Origin: Campylobacterales bacterium
GTDB lineage: Bacteria > Campylobacterota > Campylobacteria > Campylobacterales > Hydrogenimonadaceae
DNA length: 64,000 nucleotides
Direction: 5' to 3'
Assembly: GCA_027081015.1 (NCBI GenBank)
Contig: JALWMA010000144.1
Coordinates: 1-64,000 of the forward strand
The notes under the pieces were generated by a model, which searched no databases, was not told where the DNA came from, and saw only the letters and a list, made by a program, of their open reading frames with translations. Each line of letters starts with the position of its first letter. The first letter of the stretch is position 1. Positions 1-7,332 of the stretch are shown here, one piece after another. The position numbers and the translations under genes are program-made.

Positions 1-216
1 TTAGAAACCGGATTTTGCCCTTTTCATCAGCTCTTCCATCTCTCTTTTTCTGTGCACCTCTTCGCGTCTTTTGACCGCTTCGTTCGACGGCGTTAGAGGA
101 TCTGAAAAAATCGCTTTTCCGTAGAGTGTGCACCCTTTGGTGCCCGGTTCGCACGGTTTGTCGAGAAGATCGCAGATTTCACCCTTTTGGTGCGAACATG
201 TCCATCCGCCGCTCAT
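1..216 (-). CDS. small four-cysteine conserved hypothetical protein
   Basis: A 71-aa complete ORF with stop TAA at the very edge of the window. The start ATG has a good ribosome binding site (ACGGAG, about 6 nt upstream). The N-terminal half holds four cysteines (residues about 7, 15, 22 and 29) with a nearby histidine, a spacing that suggests a small metal-binding or Fe-S-like knuckle. The C-terminal half is a charged helix rich in Arg, Lys and Glu. I recognise no named family and assign no function. It sits 3' of the porin gene on the same strand but is separated from it by two hairpins, so it is probably transcribed separately. Confidence 0.7.
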   Translation of the reverse strand: MSGGWTCSHQKGEICDLLDKPCEPGTKGCTLYGKAIFSDPLTPSNEAVKRREEVHRKREMEELMKRAKSGF

Positions 217-280
217 TATGACTCCGTAAAGTAGATTGTTTGGGTCGATTGTATCGAAAAAGGGAAAAAATTTCCATTGT

Positions 281-344
281 GCACCGCCTTAAGGAGTAGG
301 AAAAGAGGCGGTGCGAAAGCTGTGCCGACACTCAGCCGGCACAG
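281..344 (-). terminator. double hairpin downstream of porin gene
   Basis: On the minus strand, immediately after the porin stop codon, are two stems: CTGTGCCG/CGGCACAG (337-344 with 320-327) and GCACCGCC/GGCGGTGC (307-314 with 281-288). The second is followed within about 10 nt by a run of T (AAATTTTTTCCCTTTTT). This fits a rho-independent terminator for the porin transcript, with the first stem perhaps protecting the 3' end. Confidence 0.65.
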
Positions 345-353
345 ATGCGCAGA

Positions 354-1631
354 TTAGAGCTCCGCGTGGAATTTGTAGTCGAGCTGTACCCAGTATTTGG
401 TTACATCGTTCTTGTCGAAAGATGCATCGCCTGCAGTGTACCATGCACCTTTAAGGAGGAGGCCGAGGCCTTTGTTGATCTTATAATTATACGCAACATC
501 GATTTCGGATCCAAGGTCATCATCTCCATTTGCATTCGACACATCACTACTGAAGTCGTGATAGATTCCGACGATTTTGCCGAACTCACCCGCATTGTAA
601 GCAAGTTTTAGAGTCATGTCTGCAAGACCTTCTTGCGGTGTTTTGCTAAGGAATACATCAGCCCAACCGTTCATAGCGTGAAGTGTAGCGAGAGGAGTAT
701 AGAAAGCATTTGCCCCATTCCCTTTTTCGCTCAAAAGCTCATATCCGGCCCCTACAGTGAAGCCACTCATGGAAGCATCTACAGCCACTTTGTAGTAGCT
801 TGCATCCTGGGTGATGTTGTTTACATCACTTGAATACATCGGGTCACCACCAAACGTTGCAGCAAGATTCGGATCATCCGTGCTGTCCATTGTAGGATCG
901 TTTTGCATGGCGTATTCAGCTTCATACTTTAAAGCAACGGCATCGAGTTTTACCTTGCCTGTTGCACGTATACCGATATGGTCGGCAAAGTTTTCAATCA
1001 TATAGTCATATGCCGTTACTGTCAATTCCGGCATAACTTTGTACGATGCATGAAGTAGTACCGAGCCGCTATCGACTACAGATTGTGTTACTCTATTCAC
1101 CCTGGTGACGTATGCACCAAGAAGGCTGAGATTTTCTACACCGTTATAGATACCTGCAGCCAGGTCGTAAGTCTGGGGCATCTGTCTCCAGCCGACGTTA
1201 CCTATGAATCTGGCGTTGTCCAGAACGACCATTTTGCGGCCGAGGATCCCTGTGAAGCCGTTCGCGCTGTAGGAGATGTTCGCCTGTGTCATGCGTGTCT
1301 GTGCAGGATCGGCAACGACTGCATAGGTTGGATCGCCGGCTGTAAGGCCGTTATAGTCGTTTACCAGTCCGAAGTGGTCTACGCTCATAGCCTGCAGTTG
1401 AGCGTTGAGTCCGTCTACTCCGAGAAGTCCGGCCTGTACGCCGATAGCCGTTCGTACGGTAAGTGCACTCGCCTCTTTGTTGACGCTGTCATCTACCGCT
1501 TCATATCTCGGGCGAAGCTCTATGTCGAGCTTGGGGTTGCTCAGGATAGTGTCCAGGGCACCTGCGTTGGCACCGGTTGTTGCAGCGGCGGCAGCCAGTG
1601 CTGCTACAAGACTCATCTTGATTTTGTTCAT
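354..1631 (-). CDS. outer-membrane porin (Campylobacterota MOMP/OprD-like)
   Basis: A 425-aa protein with a clear Sec signal peptide (MNKIKMSLVAALAAAAATTG, probable cleavage after ANA near residue 23). The mature part starts with the DIELRPRYE-type first beta strand usual for porins of this phylum and shows alternating amphipathic strands throughout. The final residues WVQLDYKFHAEL form a terminal beta strand, although it lacks the usual last Phe. It should form a diffusion channel in the outer membrane; substrate cannot be told. The gene stands alone with its own promoter, a long structured leader and a terminator, as expected for an abundant, regulated protein. Confidence 0.85.
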   Translation of the reverse strand: MNKIKMSLVAALAAAAATTGANAGALDTILSNPKLDIELRPRYEAVDDSVNKEASALTVRTAIGVQAGLLGVDGLNAQLQAMSVDHFGLVNDYNGLTAGDPTYAVVADPAQTRMTQANISYSANGFTGILGRKMVVLDNARFIGNVGWRQMPQTYDLAAGIYNGVENLSLLGAYVTRVNRVTQSVVDSGSVLLHASYKVMPELTVTAYDYMIENFADHIGIRATGKVKLDAVALKYEAEYAMQNDPTMDSTDDPNLAATFGGDPMYSSDVNNITQDASYYKVAVDASMSGFTVGAGYELLSEKGNGANAFYTPLATLHAMNGWADVFLSKTPQEGLADMTLKLAYNAGEFGKIVGIYHDFSSDVSNANGDDDLGSEIDVAYNYKINKGLGLLLKGAWYTAGDASFDKNDVTKYWVQLDYKFHAEL

Positions 1632-1661
1632 ACTTACTCCCTTGTGGTATTAGGATTAACC

Positions 1662-1709
1662 GTTCCGGTCAAATGTATATACAGTATCATATATACAGTT
1701 GGCCGGAAC
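1662..1709 (-). promoter_or_regulatory. 48-nt near-perfect palindrome in the porin 5' leader
   Basis: Nested inverted repeat: outer arms GTTCCGG/CCGGAAC (1662-1668, 1703-1709) and inner arms TGTATATA/TATATACA (1674-1681, 1690-1697) around an 8-nt centre, with one further near-match between them. If the predicted start near 1718 is right, the whole element is transcribed into the leader about 10 nt from the 5' end. It could stabilise the mRNA 5' end or be a repressor site. Confidence 0.6.
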
Positions 1710-1717
1710 AGCTTTTA

Positions 1718-1766
1718 CCATACAATTTTACTACGACCCATCGCTTATTTTCTTGATGCAAGTCAA
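1718..1766 (-). promoter_or_regulatory. porin promoter with Crp/Fnr-like box
   Basis: A -10 element TAAAAT lies at 1730-1725 on the minus strand, placing the start near 1718. A dyad TTGAC-TTGC-ATCAA (1766-1753) differs at one base from the TTGAT-N4-ATCAA Fnr consensus. Its centre falls at -41.5 from the predicted start, the standard class II activator position. No good -35 hexamer is present at the proper spacing, which fits an activator-dependent promoter. Confidence 0.55.
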
Positions 1767-1769
1767 TAA

Positions 1770-2020
1770 AATGATGGTTCGATTAACTATATGTTATTGA
1801 AATAATATTTAAGATATTTTTAAAAGGATATTAAACTACTTAAAATCGATGAAAACAGTTCAATTAATCTGTATAAAGCGGGGAAAATTCAGAAAGTCGA
1901 GGCTTTGTGCTGTATCTTCGGGCGGAAGTCTATTCGAATCTGTTTCGGTTGTAGACGTGCACTACTCTTTTTTCGTTTCGCTTCTCGGAGGGTTACGGTA
2001 CGGGCCTCGGCCTCGATGCC
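1770..2020. other. intergenic stretch without recognised gene
   Basis: The first 80 bases are very AT-rich (upstream of the porin promoter); the rest, towards the prfB stop, is of normal composition. ORF-track entries here (1849-2070, 1905-2150) run into prfB in antisense and have no ribosome binding site. A short GGCCGAGGCC repeat lies just after the prfB stop but there is no T tract. I see no gene. Confidence 0.5.
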
Positions 2021-3130
2021 CTACCGAGCGTCGCTCTTTTCCGCCTCCGCTACGAGTACGCCTTCGATGAGCTTGTCTATATCGCCGTCGAGGATCGCGT
2101 CAACGTTGCTGAAGGCCTGGCCGCTCCTCGTATCTTTAACCTGCTGGTAGGGGGCGAGTACGTACGACCTTATCTGGTGTCCCCAGCCGATATCGCTCTT
2201 TTCGACGCCCTCAGCTTCGGCTCTCTTCTTCTCGAGTTCCAGTTCGTAGAGGCGCGACTTGAGCATCTTCATGGCCGTCGCCCTGTTTTTGTGCTGGCTT
2301 CTGTCGTTTTGGCACTGCACCACGATCCCGGTGGGGATATGGGTTATGCGGATGGCGCTTTCGGTCTTGTTTACGTGCTGTCCGCCGGCACCGGAGGCGC
2401 GGTATGTATCTATGCGAAGATCCTTCTCTTCTATCTCTATGTCTATATCCTCATCCACTTCGGGCGAGACCATGACCGAGGCGAAAGAGGTATGGCGGCG
2501 TGCGTTCGAGTCGTAGGGGCTGATTCTCACAAGACGATGGATTCCGTTTTCGACCTTCAAGTAGCCGTAGGCGTTTTCGCCCTTTATAATGAAACTTACA
2601 TCCTTTATGCCGGCCTCTTCACCCGGCTGGTAGTCGAGCACCTCCACCTTGAAGCCGTGCCGCTCGGCCCATCGCAGGTACATGCGGTAGAGCATACTCG
2701 CCCAGTCCTGGCTCTCGGTTCCGCCGGCTCCCGGGTGGATAGAGACTATCGCGTTGTTGGCGTCGTGCGGGCCGCTAAGCATCACCTCTATCTCGACCCT
2801 GTTCACCCGCTCCTCTATCTCCGGCGCCTCCGAAAAGAGCTGCTGCAGCGTCTCTTCGTCTTTCTCTTCCGTGGCCATCTCGAAAAGATCGACCGCGTCG
2901 TCAACCGCACTTTTCGCCTCTTTGTAGCTTTTGAGCAATCTTTCGAGCCTGTTTTTCTCCTTCTGTATCTCCCCGGCCCTCTTGGCGTCGCTCCAGAAAT
3001 CTTCGGCCATCTCCATCTTCGAGATCTCTTCGAGCCGCCTCTCTATTTCGTCGGGTTTGACTATGTTCTCTATATTCTCTATCTTGCTCTTAAGTCTCTT
3101 CATCAGTTCGGAAAATTCGTAACTGTCCAC
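2021..3130 (-). CDS. prfB: peptide chain release factor 2
   Basis: RF2 recognises UGA and UAA stop codons and triggers peptide release on the ribosome. The 369-aa protein has the N-terminal helical domain, the codon-recognition region, and the catalytic GGQ loop ([15 protein letters not shown]) near residue 245. The C-terminal tail is Lys/Glu-rich as usual. The start is GTG with an AGAGGATAGAGA leader. The ORF is continuous, so the autoregulatory +1 frameshift known from E. coli prfB is not used here. The gene is divergent from panC. Confidence 0.96.
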   Translation of the reverse strand: MDSYEFSELMKRLKSKIENIENIVKPDEIERRLEEISKMEMAEDFWSDAKRAGEIQKEKNRLERLLKSYKEAKSAVDDAVDLFEMATEEKDEETLQQLFSEAPEIEERVNRVEIEVMLSGPHDANNAIVSIHPGAGGTESQDWASMLYRMYLRWAERHGFKVEVLDYQPGEEAGIKDVSFIIKGENAYGYLKVENGIHRLVRISPYDSNARRHTSFASVMVSPEVDEDIDIEIEEKDLRIDTYRASGAGGQHVNKTESAIRITHIPTGIVVQCQNDRSQHKNRATAMKMLKSRLYELELEKKRAEAEGVEKSDIGWGHQIRSYVLAPYQQVKDTRSGQAFSNVDAILDGDIDKLIEGVLVAEAEKSDAR

Positions 3131-3146
3131 TCTCTATCCTCTTTGC

Positions 3147-3247
3147 TATAATTGCGTAACCAGACCTCTTTTCGGCGCCTGTGAAAGCTGTATCGGCCGC
3201 CCTGAAAGAGGGCATCTTTCAACAGATGATGAAAGATAGCTATTATA
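3147..3247. promoter_or_regulatory. prfB/panC divergent promoter region with hairpins
   Basis: A plus-strand TATAAT (3147-3152) near the prfB start and a minus-strand TATAAT (3247-3242) near the panC start would give transcripts whose 5' leaders overlap in antisense for about 75 nt. Between them are two small stems, GCCCT-GAAAG-AGGGC (3199-3213) and ATCTTTC/GAAAGAT (3214-3237). A second plus-strand option, TATTAT at 3241, would give panC a short leader instead. Confidence 0.4.
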
Positions 3248-3263
3248 CACTAAAAGGCTCTAT

Positions 3264-4085
3264 GTGCAGATTATACGGAGTATAGAAGAGTTAAGAAGCG
3301 CCAGGAGCAGCATGGACGGCAGCGTCGGTTTCGTGCCGACGATGGGGGCGCTGCACCGGGGGCATCTGAGCCTTATAAGAAGATCGGTTGAAGAGAACGA
3401 CCATACCGTGGTTTCGGTCTTCGTCAACCCTGCGCAGTTTCTTCCCGGAGAAGATCTCGAGGCCTATCCGAGGCGCGAGGAGGCAGATGCCAAAATATGC
3501 GAAATCGCCGGTGTAGATGTTCTGTTCATGCCCGAAATCTCCTCTATGTACGGAAGCGACGAAGTGAAGCTGAAGGCGCCCGAATATCTCGGCTACATTC
3601 TGGAGGGCAACCGCCGTCCGGGCCACTTCGACGGCGTCGTGCGGGTGGTTATGAAGCTCTTCGGCCTTGTGGGCCCCAAAAGGGCCTACTTCGGCAAAAA
3701 GGATGCGCAGCAGCTGGTCATACTTCAGAAAATGGTTAACGATCTCTTCTTGCCGGTAGAGATCGTACCTGTAGATACGGTGCGTGAAGAGGACGGCCTC
3801 GCCCTAAGCAGCCGAAACGTATACCTGACTCCCGAAGAGCGCAGAAGGGCACTCTCCATTTCACGCTCCCTAAAGAGCGCTTCGCGCCTGATAATGGCCG
3901 GCGAATACGATTGCGCGAAGATAGCGGAGCATATGCTCGGGATCATGAGAGATATAGATGTGGAGTATGTAAGGATCGTAGACCGCTCCTTCAGGCCGCT
4001 CGAGAGAGTCGAGATTCAAAACAGCATCATACTCGTGGCCGCACGGGTGGGAAAGACGAGGCTCATAGACAACCTATGGATTTGA
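3264..4085 (+). CDS. panC: pantothenate synthetase
   Basis: Condenses pantoate with beta-alanine using ATP, the last step of pantothenate (vitamin B5) synthesis in the cytoplasm. The 273-aa sequence has the family hallmarks: VPTMGALHRGHLSL with the HxGH nucleotide-binding motif near residue 30, VFVNPAQF near 50, GVVRVVMKLF, and the KMSKS-like LSSRNVYL segment near 175. The start is GTG, with AAAAGG 8 nt upstream; an ATG two bases earlier is out of frame. The 3' end overlaps the convergent ftsI gene by 12 bp. No panB or panD lies nearby. Confidence 0.95.
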   Translation: MQIIRSIEELRSARSSMDGSVGFVPTMGALHRGHLSLIRRSVEENDHTVVSVFVNPAQFLPGEDLEAYPRREEADAKICEIAGVDVLFMPEISSMYGSDEVKLKAPEYLGYILEGNRRPGHFDGVVRVVMKLFGLVGPKRAYFGKKDAQQLVILQKMVNDLFLPVEIVPVDTVREEDGLALSSRNVYLTPEERRRALSISRSLKSASRLIMAGEYDCAKIAEHMLGIMRDIDVEYVRIVDRSFRPLERVEIQNSIILVAARVGKTRLIDNLWI

Positions 4086-5882
4086 GAGGGCGGGGTCGGG
4101 CTTTAGTTCGCCCTGTTCTACCAAAAGGTCCACTATCTGCTTGAAGACCGGCACCGCCGACATCGATGCGAAGTAGTGGTACCTCTTTTTCGGCTCCCTT
4201 ATCAGCACCCCTATCGTGAGGCGCCGCTTTTTGTCGTTCGCGAAGCCGATAAAAGAGCTGTTGTATAGTTTTGCGTATCCGCCCTTTTTCCCCGCTATAT
4301 GTGCCGTTCCCGTCTTTCCTCCGACCCTGAGTCCGGGAGTGTAGGCTTTCGTACCGGTACCTTTTTTGACGACCTTTTCGAGGATGTTCATCATCTTCGC
4401 CGCTGTGGCGGGCGGGATCACCTGGCGGGGTTCACCGTTTTGCTCAACCGGATAGATTTTACCCATAGGGTCGATAATCTCCGATACGATCTTGGGCTCG
4501 ATCAGCTTCCCCCTGTTGTTGAATACGTTGTAAGCCCTTACCAGCTGTATAAGGGTGGCGCGCATTCCGTAGCCGTAGGCTACCGTGGCCTTGTAGATCT
4601 CGCTGCGCATCTGGGTTACGCGGGGCATGACCCCGATATGCTCGTACGGGAGGTCGATGCCGCTCTTTTGCAAAAAGCCGAAATCGCGGAACCCTTCGGT
4701 AAACTCCACCGCGTCGAGACGCTGTGCAAGCTGCGCTATTCCGATATTGGAAGAGTAGACGATGACGTTTTCGGCACTCATCCACTCCTCTTTGTGCTCG
4801 TCTGTTATGATTTTGCGTCCGAGTCTGTAGCGTCCGCCGTATGTTCTTACTATGTCGAACGGGTTGACCTTCTTCTCCTTGAGCAGGAGGGCGAAAGTTA
4901 TCGGTTTTATCACCGACCCCGGCTCGTACGTATACTCTACGGCCGAAACGTTGAGGGAGTCGTAGTCTCTTCTTCTTATGTTGGAGGGGTCGTATCGGTT
5001 CGATGTGGCGAGGGAGAGGATTCTGCCGCTTTGGGCCTCCATTATGCATGCTATAGCCTCTTTCGCTTTCAGTTCGCTCTTCGCCCTGTCCAAAACCGCT
5101 TCCACCGCCTTTTGCAGGCCTATCGAGATGTTCAGCTTGAGCGACATGCCGTCTATGGCCGGCTTTACGAAGCTCTCGCCGTCGAGTATTATCGTGTTGC
5201 CTATATCCCGCTCACCGCGCACTATGCCGTTTTGTATGGGCAGCAGCTCTTTCTGGTAGTACTTCTCAAGGCCCTTCACGCCCACTGGTCGGGTGAAACC
5301 CTCCTCCTCCCTCTTTCTGATGAATCCGAGCACGGGTGTCAGGATATCTTTGTATGAGAAGATTCTCGACTCCCCGCTTTCGGTGAGGCTCAAGCCGTAC
5401 TTTATTATCCGTCCGTTTCGATCTTTGTAGGGTATGAAAACCTTCAGAAGGCGCAGTTTTCTGGCAAGCTCTTTGAGATATTTCGCACGGTTGGCGTCTA
5501 TGGAGTAGGAGAGGACCACATTCCCTTTCGCACGCAGCCTTTTTTTTATATCTTTTTCCGAAATTCCGCTGTATATGCTGAAGAGCCTTGTAAACAGCTC
5601 CCTCTTGTCGGGGTCTATGTTTCTGGTGTTCACCATCGCTTTGTAGAGCTTCTGGCTGAATACGAGCCTGAAGCCCTCTGCGCTCACTATCGGTCCGCGC
5701 AGGGCCCTGTTGGTTTCGCTTATGACAAGCTTTGGTATCTGTCTATCGGTGAGTGCGGTATGAAGAGTGGAGCCGAGAAAAGAGAGAACACCCGCAATGA
5801 ACAGGAGCATTATAAGTAGGAGCTTCGTCTTTTTCCCGATAAGCTTGTCGATGTCGTTTTGATGAGGGAAGATTGGCGACAC
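4074..5882 (-). CDS. ftsI: peptidoglycan DD-transpeptidase, septal PBP (FtsI family)
   Basis: A 602-aa class B penicillin-binding protein. One N-terminal membrane segment (about residues 18-40) is followed by the dimerisation domain and a transpeptidase domain carrying the three active-site motifs: SVIK in EPGSVIKPIT near residue 320, SSN in VYSSNIGIAQ, and KTGTA in VGGKTGTAHI near residue 535. It cross-links septal peptidoglycan together with FtsW, whose gene lies 2.6 kb away. It follows fliE by 10 nt, the arrangement usual in Campylobacterota. The GTG start has a poor ribosome binding site, so translation may be coupled to fliE or start slightly downstream. Confidence 0.92.
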   Translation of the reverse strand: MSPIFPHQNDIDKLIGKKTKLLLIMLLFIAGVLSFLGSTLHTALTDRQIPKLVISETNRALRGPIVSAEGFRLVFSQKLYKAMVNTRNIDPDKRELFTRLFSIYSGISEKDIKKRLRAKGNVVLSYSIDANRAKYLKELARKLRLLKVFIPYKDRNGRIIKYGLSLTESGESRIFSYKDILTPVLGFIRKREEEGFTRPVGVKGLEKYYQKELLPIQNGIVRGERDIGNTIILDGESFVKPAIDGMSLKLNISIGLQKAVEAVLDRAKSELKAKEAIACIMEAQSGRILSLATSNRYDPSNIRRRDYDSLNVSAVEYTYEPGSVIKPITFALLLKEKKVNPFDIVRTYGGRYRLGRKIITDEHKEEWMSAENVIVYSSNIGIAQLAQRLDAVEFTEGFRDFGFLQKSGIDLPYEHIGVMPRVTQMRSEIYKATVAYGYGMRATLIQLVRAYNVFNNRGKLIEPKIVSEIIDPMGKIYPVEQNGEPRQVIPPATAAKMMNILEKVVKKGTGTKAYTPGLRVGGKTGTAHIAGKKGGYAKLYNSSFIGFANDKKRRLTIGVLIREPKKRYHYFASMSAVPVFKQIVDLLVEQGELKPDPALSNP

Positions 5883-5892
5883 GGCGGTACCG

Positions 5893-6195
5893 TCAGATCT
5901 GTGTACGGAGGAGCTCTTTGTACGCGTTGATCGCCTTGTTGCGGACTTCGAGCATCAGCTTCATGCTCGTTTCGGCTTTACCGATAGCGAGTGCGGCCTG
6001 ATGGAGATCTTTGACCTGTCCAGTCGCTATGTCGCTCATAGCCTCTTCGCCCTTTTTCTGCAGGTCGTTGACTTCGTCGAGTGACTCTTTGAGCACTTCC
6101 GCGAAACTGCCGTCCTCTTTTTTTTCGACCTCTTTGCCGTTTTTGAGAAGATCGTTCGAAGAGAGCCGGTTCACTCCCTGAATGTTTTTATCCAT
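5893..6195 (-). CDS. fliE: flagellar hook-basal body protein FliE
   Basis: A 100-aa protein that joins the MS ring to the proximal rod of the flagellum. The C-terminal half (LHQAALAIGKAETSMKLMLE then VRNKAINAYKELLRTQI) matches the conserved FliE region, and the length is normal. The ATG has AGGAAAAGG upstream. It is the third rod gene of the flgB-flgC-fliE series but is separated from flgC by 146 bp packed with inverted repeats and a possible -10 box. Confidence 0.93.
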   Translation of the reverse strand: MDKNIQGVNRLSSNDLLKNGKEVEKKEDGSFAEVLKESLDEVNDLQKKGEEAMSDIATGQVKDLHQAALAIGKAETSMKLMLEVRNKAINAYKELLRTQI

Positions 6196-6221
6196 TCACC
6201 TTTTCCTGTAGTTGTGATCTG

Positions 6222-6347
6222 GTTTTACGCAAAAAGCGTAAAACTATCTCGAAATCTTGGATTTCGAAGCTTTATTGGGGCTGCAGGGCCTGCCAAATTG
6301 CGGGCTATGCCCGGAATTTGCGTAACATTACGGTTATTATATTACGC
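6222..6347 (-). promoter_or_regulatory. stacked inverted repeats and -10 box between flgC and fliE
   Basis: Four dyads fill the gap: GTTTTACGC/GCGTAAAAC (9 bp, 6222-6244), TCGAAATC/GATTTCGA (8 bp, 6249-6267), AAATTGCGGGC/GCCCGGAATTT (11-nt arms with one mismatch, 6295-6319) and GCGTAA/TTACGC (6320-6347). A minus-strand TATAAT (6341-6336) directly follows the flgC stop, predicting a start near 6329 so that the first three dyads would be in the fliE-ftsI leader. None is followed by a T tract. Confidence 0.5.
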
Positions 6348-6836
6348 TTTCATAAGCTCGATGGCACTGTTCGCCATCGCCTTCACGTTTTGGAAAGCGG
6401 CTACGTTGGCCTGGTATGCACGTGTCGCTTCTATAAGATCGGCCATCTCCACTACCGGGTTGATATTGGGGTATGCTACATACCCTTCGGCGTTGGCGTC
6501 GGGGTGGGTCGGATCGTACTTCATTTTAGGTTCGCTGTCGTCGCGAACGACCTTGTCTACGACCACACCCATCAGGGGCGGCATCGCCTTTTCGCCCTCC
6601 ATCCCCTCATCCAGCGGATCGGAGTATGGAAGGTAGTCGGTATCGTTCTCTATTTTACTGTTTAAAACTTTATCGAAATTGAAAGCTTTGAATACCACTT
6701 CACGTCTGCGGTATGGGCCGCCCTCATCGGTTCTGGTCGTGTTTGCGTTGGCGATATTGGAGCTTATGATGTTTACCCGAAACCGCTGTGCCGAAAGGCC
6801 GTAGCCGTTTATGTCGAAACTGTTCAAAAAATTCAT
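6342..6836 (-). CDS. flgC: flagellar basal-body rod protein FlgC
   Basis: Proximal rod component of the flagellum, 164 aa. The N-terminus (SFDINGYGLSAQRFRVNIIS followed by SNIANANTTRT) and the C-terminus (NPVVEMADLIEATRAYQANV) are the conserved rod/hook family ends that form the coiled coil of the axial structure. It starts 9 nt after flgB with a strong AAGGAG site that includes the flgB stop codon region, so it is co-transcribed with flgB. Confidence 0.96.
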   Translation of the reverse strand: MNFLNSFDINGYGLSAQRFRVNIISSNIANANTTRTDEGGPYRRREVVFKAFNFDKVLNSKIENDTDYLPYSDPLDEGMEGEKAMPPLMGVVVDKVVRDDSEPKMKYDPTHPDANAEGYVAYPNINPVVEMADLIEATRAYQANVAAFQNVKAMANSAIELMKA

Positions 6837-6845
6837 AAAAACTCC

Positions 6846-7268
6846 TTACACTTTCGCAGAAGCGTCGATAACGCCGCGCAAGATCGCGCCGTTCTTTTTG
6901 AGTGCGGCGACCAGTGCGTTGTACATCGTCATGTTTTTGGCCATCTCCGTCGTCTCTACATCCAGATCGACCGTATTTGCGTCGTTTCTTGCCGTATGGC
7001 CGTCACGGAAAAATATTTCGGCCTTTACGCCTCCGCTTTCGGCGACTCCTTCCATATGCCCGGCATCGGTTTTTGCCATCTTCAAAACGCCGCTCTCTTT
7101 TTTGAAGAGCTGCGCCTTTTTGGCCGCGAGTGCCTCTTCGAAAGAGATGTCCCTGGCGCGGTAGTACGGCGTGTCGACATTGGCTATGTTTGCACTTATC
7201 AACTCCTGTCTGGTTGCCCTGTAGTCGAGCGCCTTTTCCATCAGAATGTCTGCCGGGCTAGTCCGCAT
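6846..7268 (-). CDS. flgB: flagellar basal-body rod protein FlgB
   Basis: Proximal rod protein, 140 aa from the chosen start. The ORF track begins 16 codons upstream, but the ATG at 7268 has a perfect GAGGAGAAAAG site and gives the usual FlgB N-terminus (ALDYRATRQELISANIANVD). The C-terminal segment LDVETTEMAKNMTMYNALVA is also typical. It is the first gene of the rod operon and is preceded by a sigma-54-type promoter. Confidence 0.95.
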   Translation of the reverse strand: MRTSPADILMEKALDYRATRQELISANIANVDTPYYRARDISFEEALAAKKAQLFKKESGVLKMAKTDAGHMEGVAESGGVKAEIFFRDGHTARNDANTVDLDVETTEMAKNMTMYNALVAALKKNGAILRGVIDASAKV

Positions 7269-7300
7269 CTTTTCTCCTCGCTTCATTGTTTGAAACTGTA

Positions 7301-7327
7301 CGACCAACATAAGCAAAAACCGTTCCG
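7301..7327 (-). promoter_or_regulatory. sigma-54 (RpoN) promoter of flgB operon
   Basis: On the minus strand the sequence CGGAACG-GTTT-TTGCTT (7327-7311) has the GG and GC dinucleotides exactly 10 nt apart, and TTGCTT matches the -12 element perfectly; the -24 element agrees at 5 of 7 positions with TGGCACG. The start would be near 7301, about 33 nt before the flgB ATG. RpoN control of rod genes is known in this phylum. Confidence 0.65.
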
Positions 7328-7332
7328 AAATC

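Noticed and set aside
2021-3130. Possible programmed frameshift in prfB
   Set aside because: The ORF is continuous from a GTG with a ribosome binding site to the end, so no frameshift is required.
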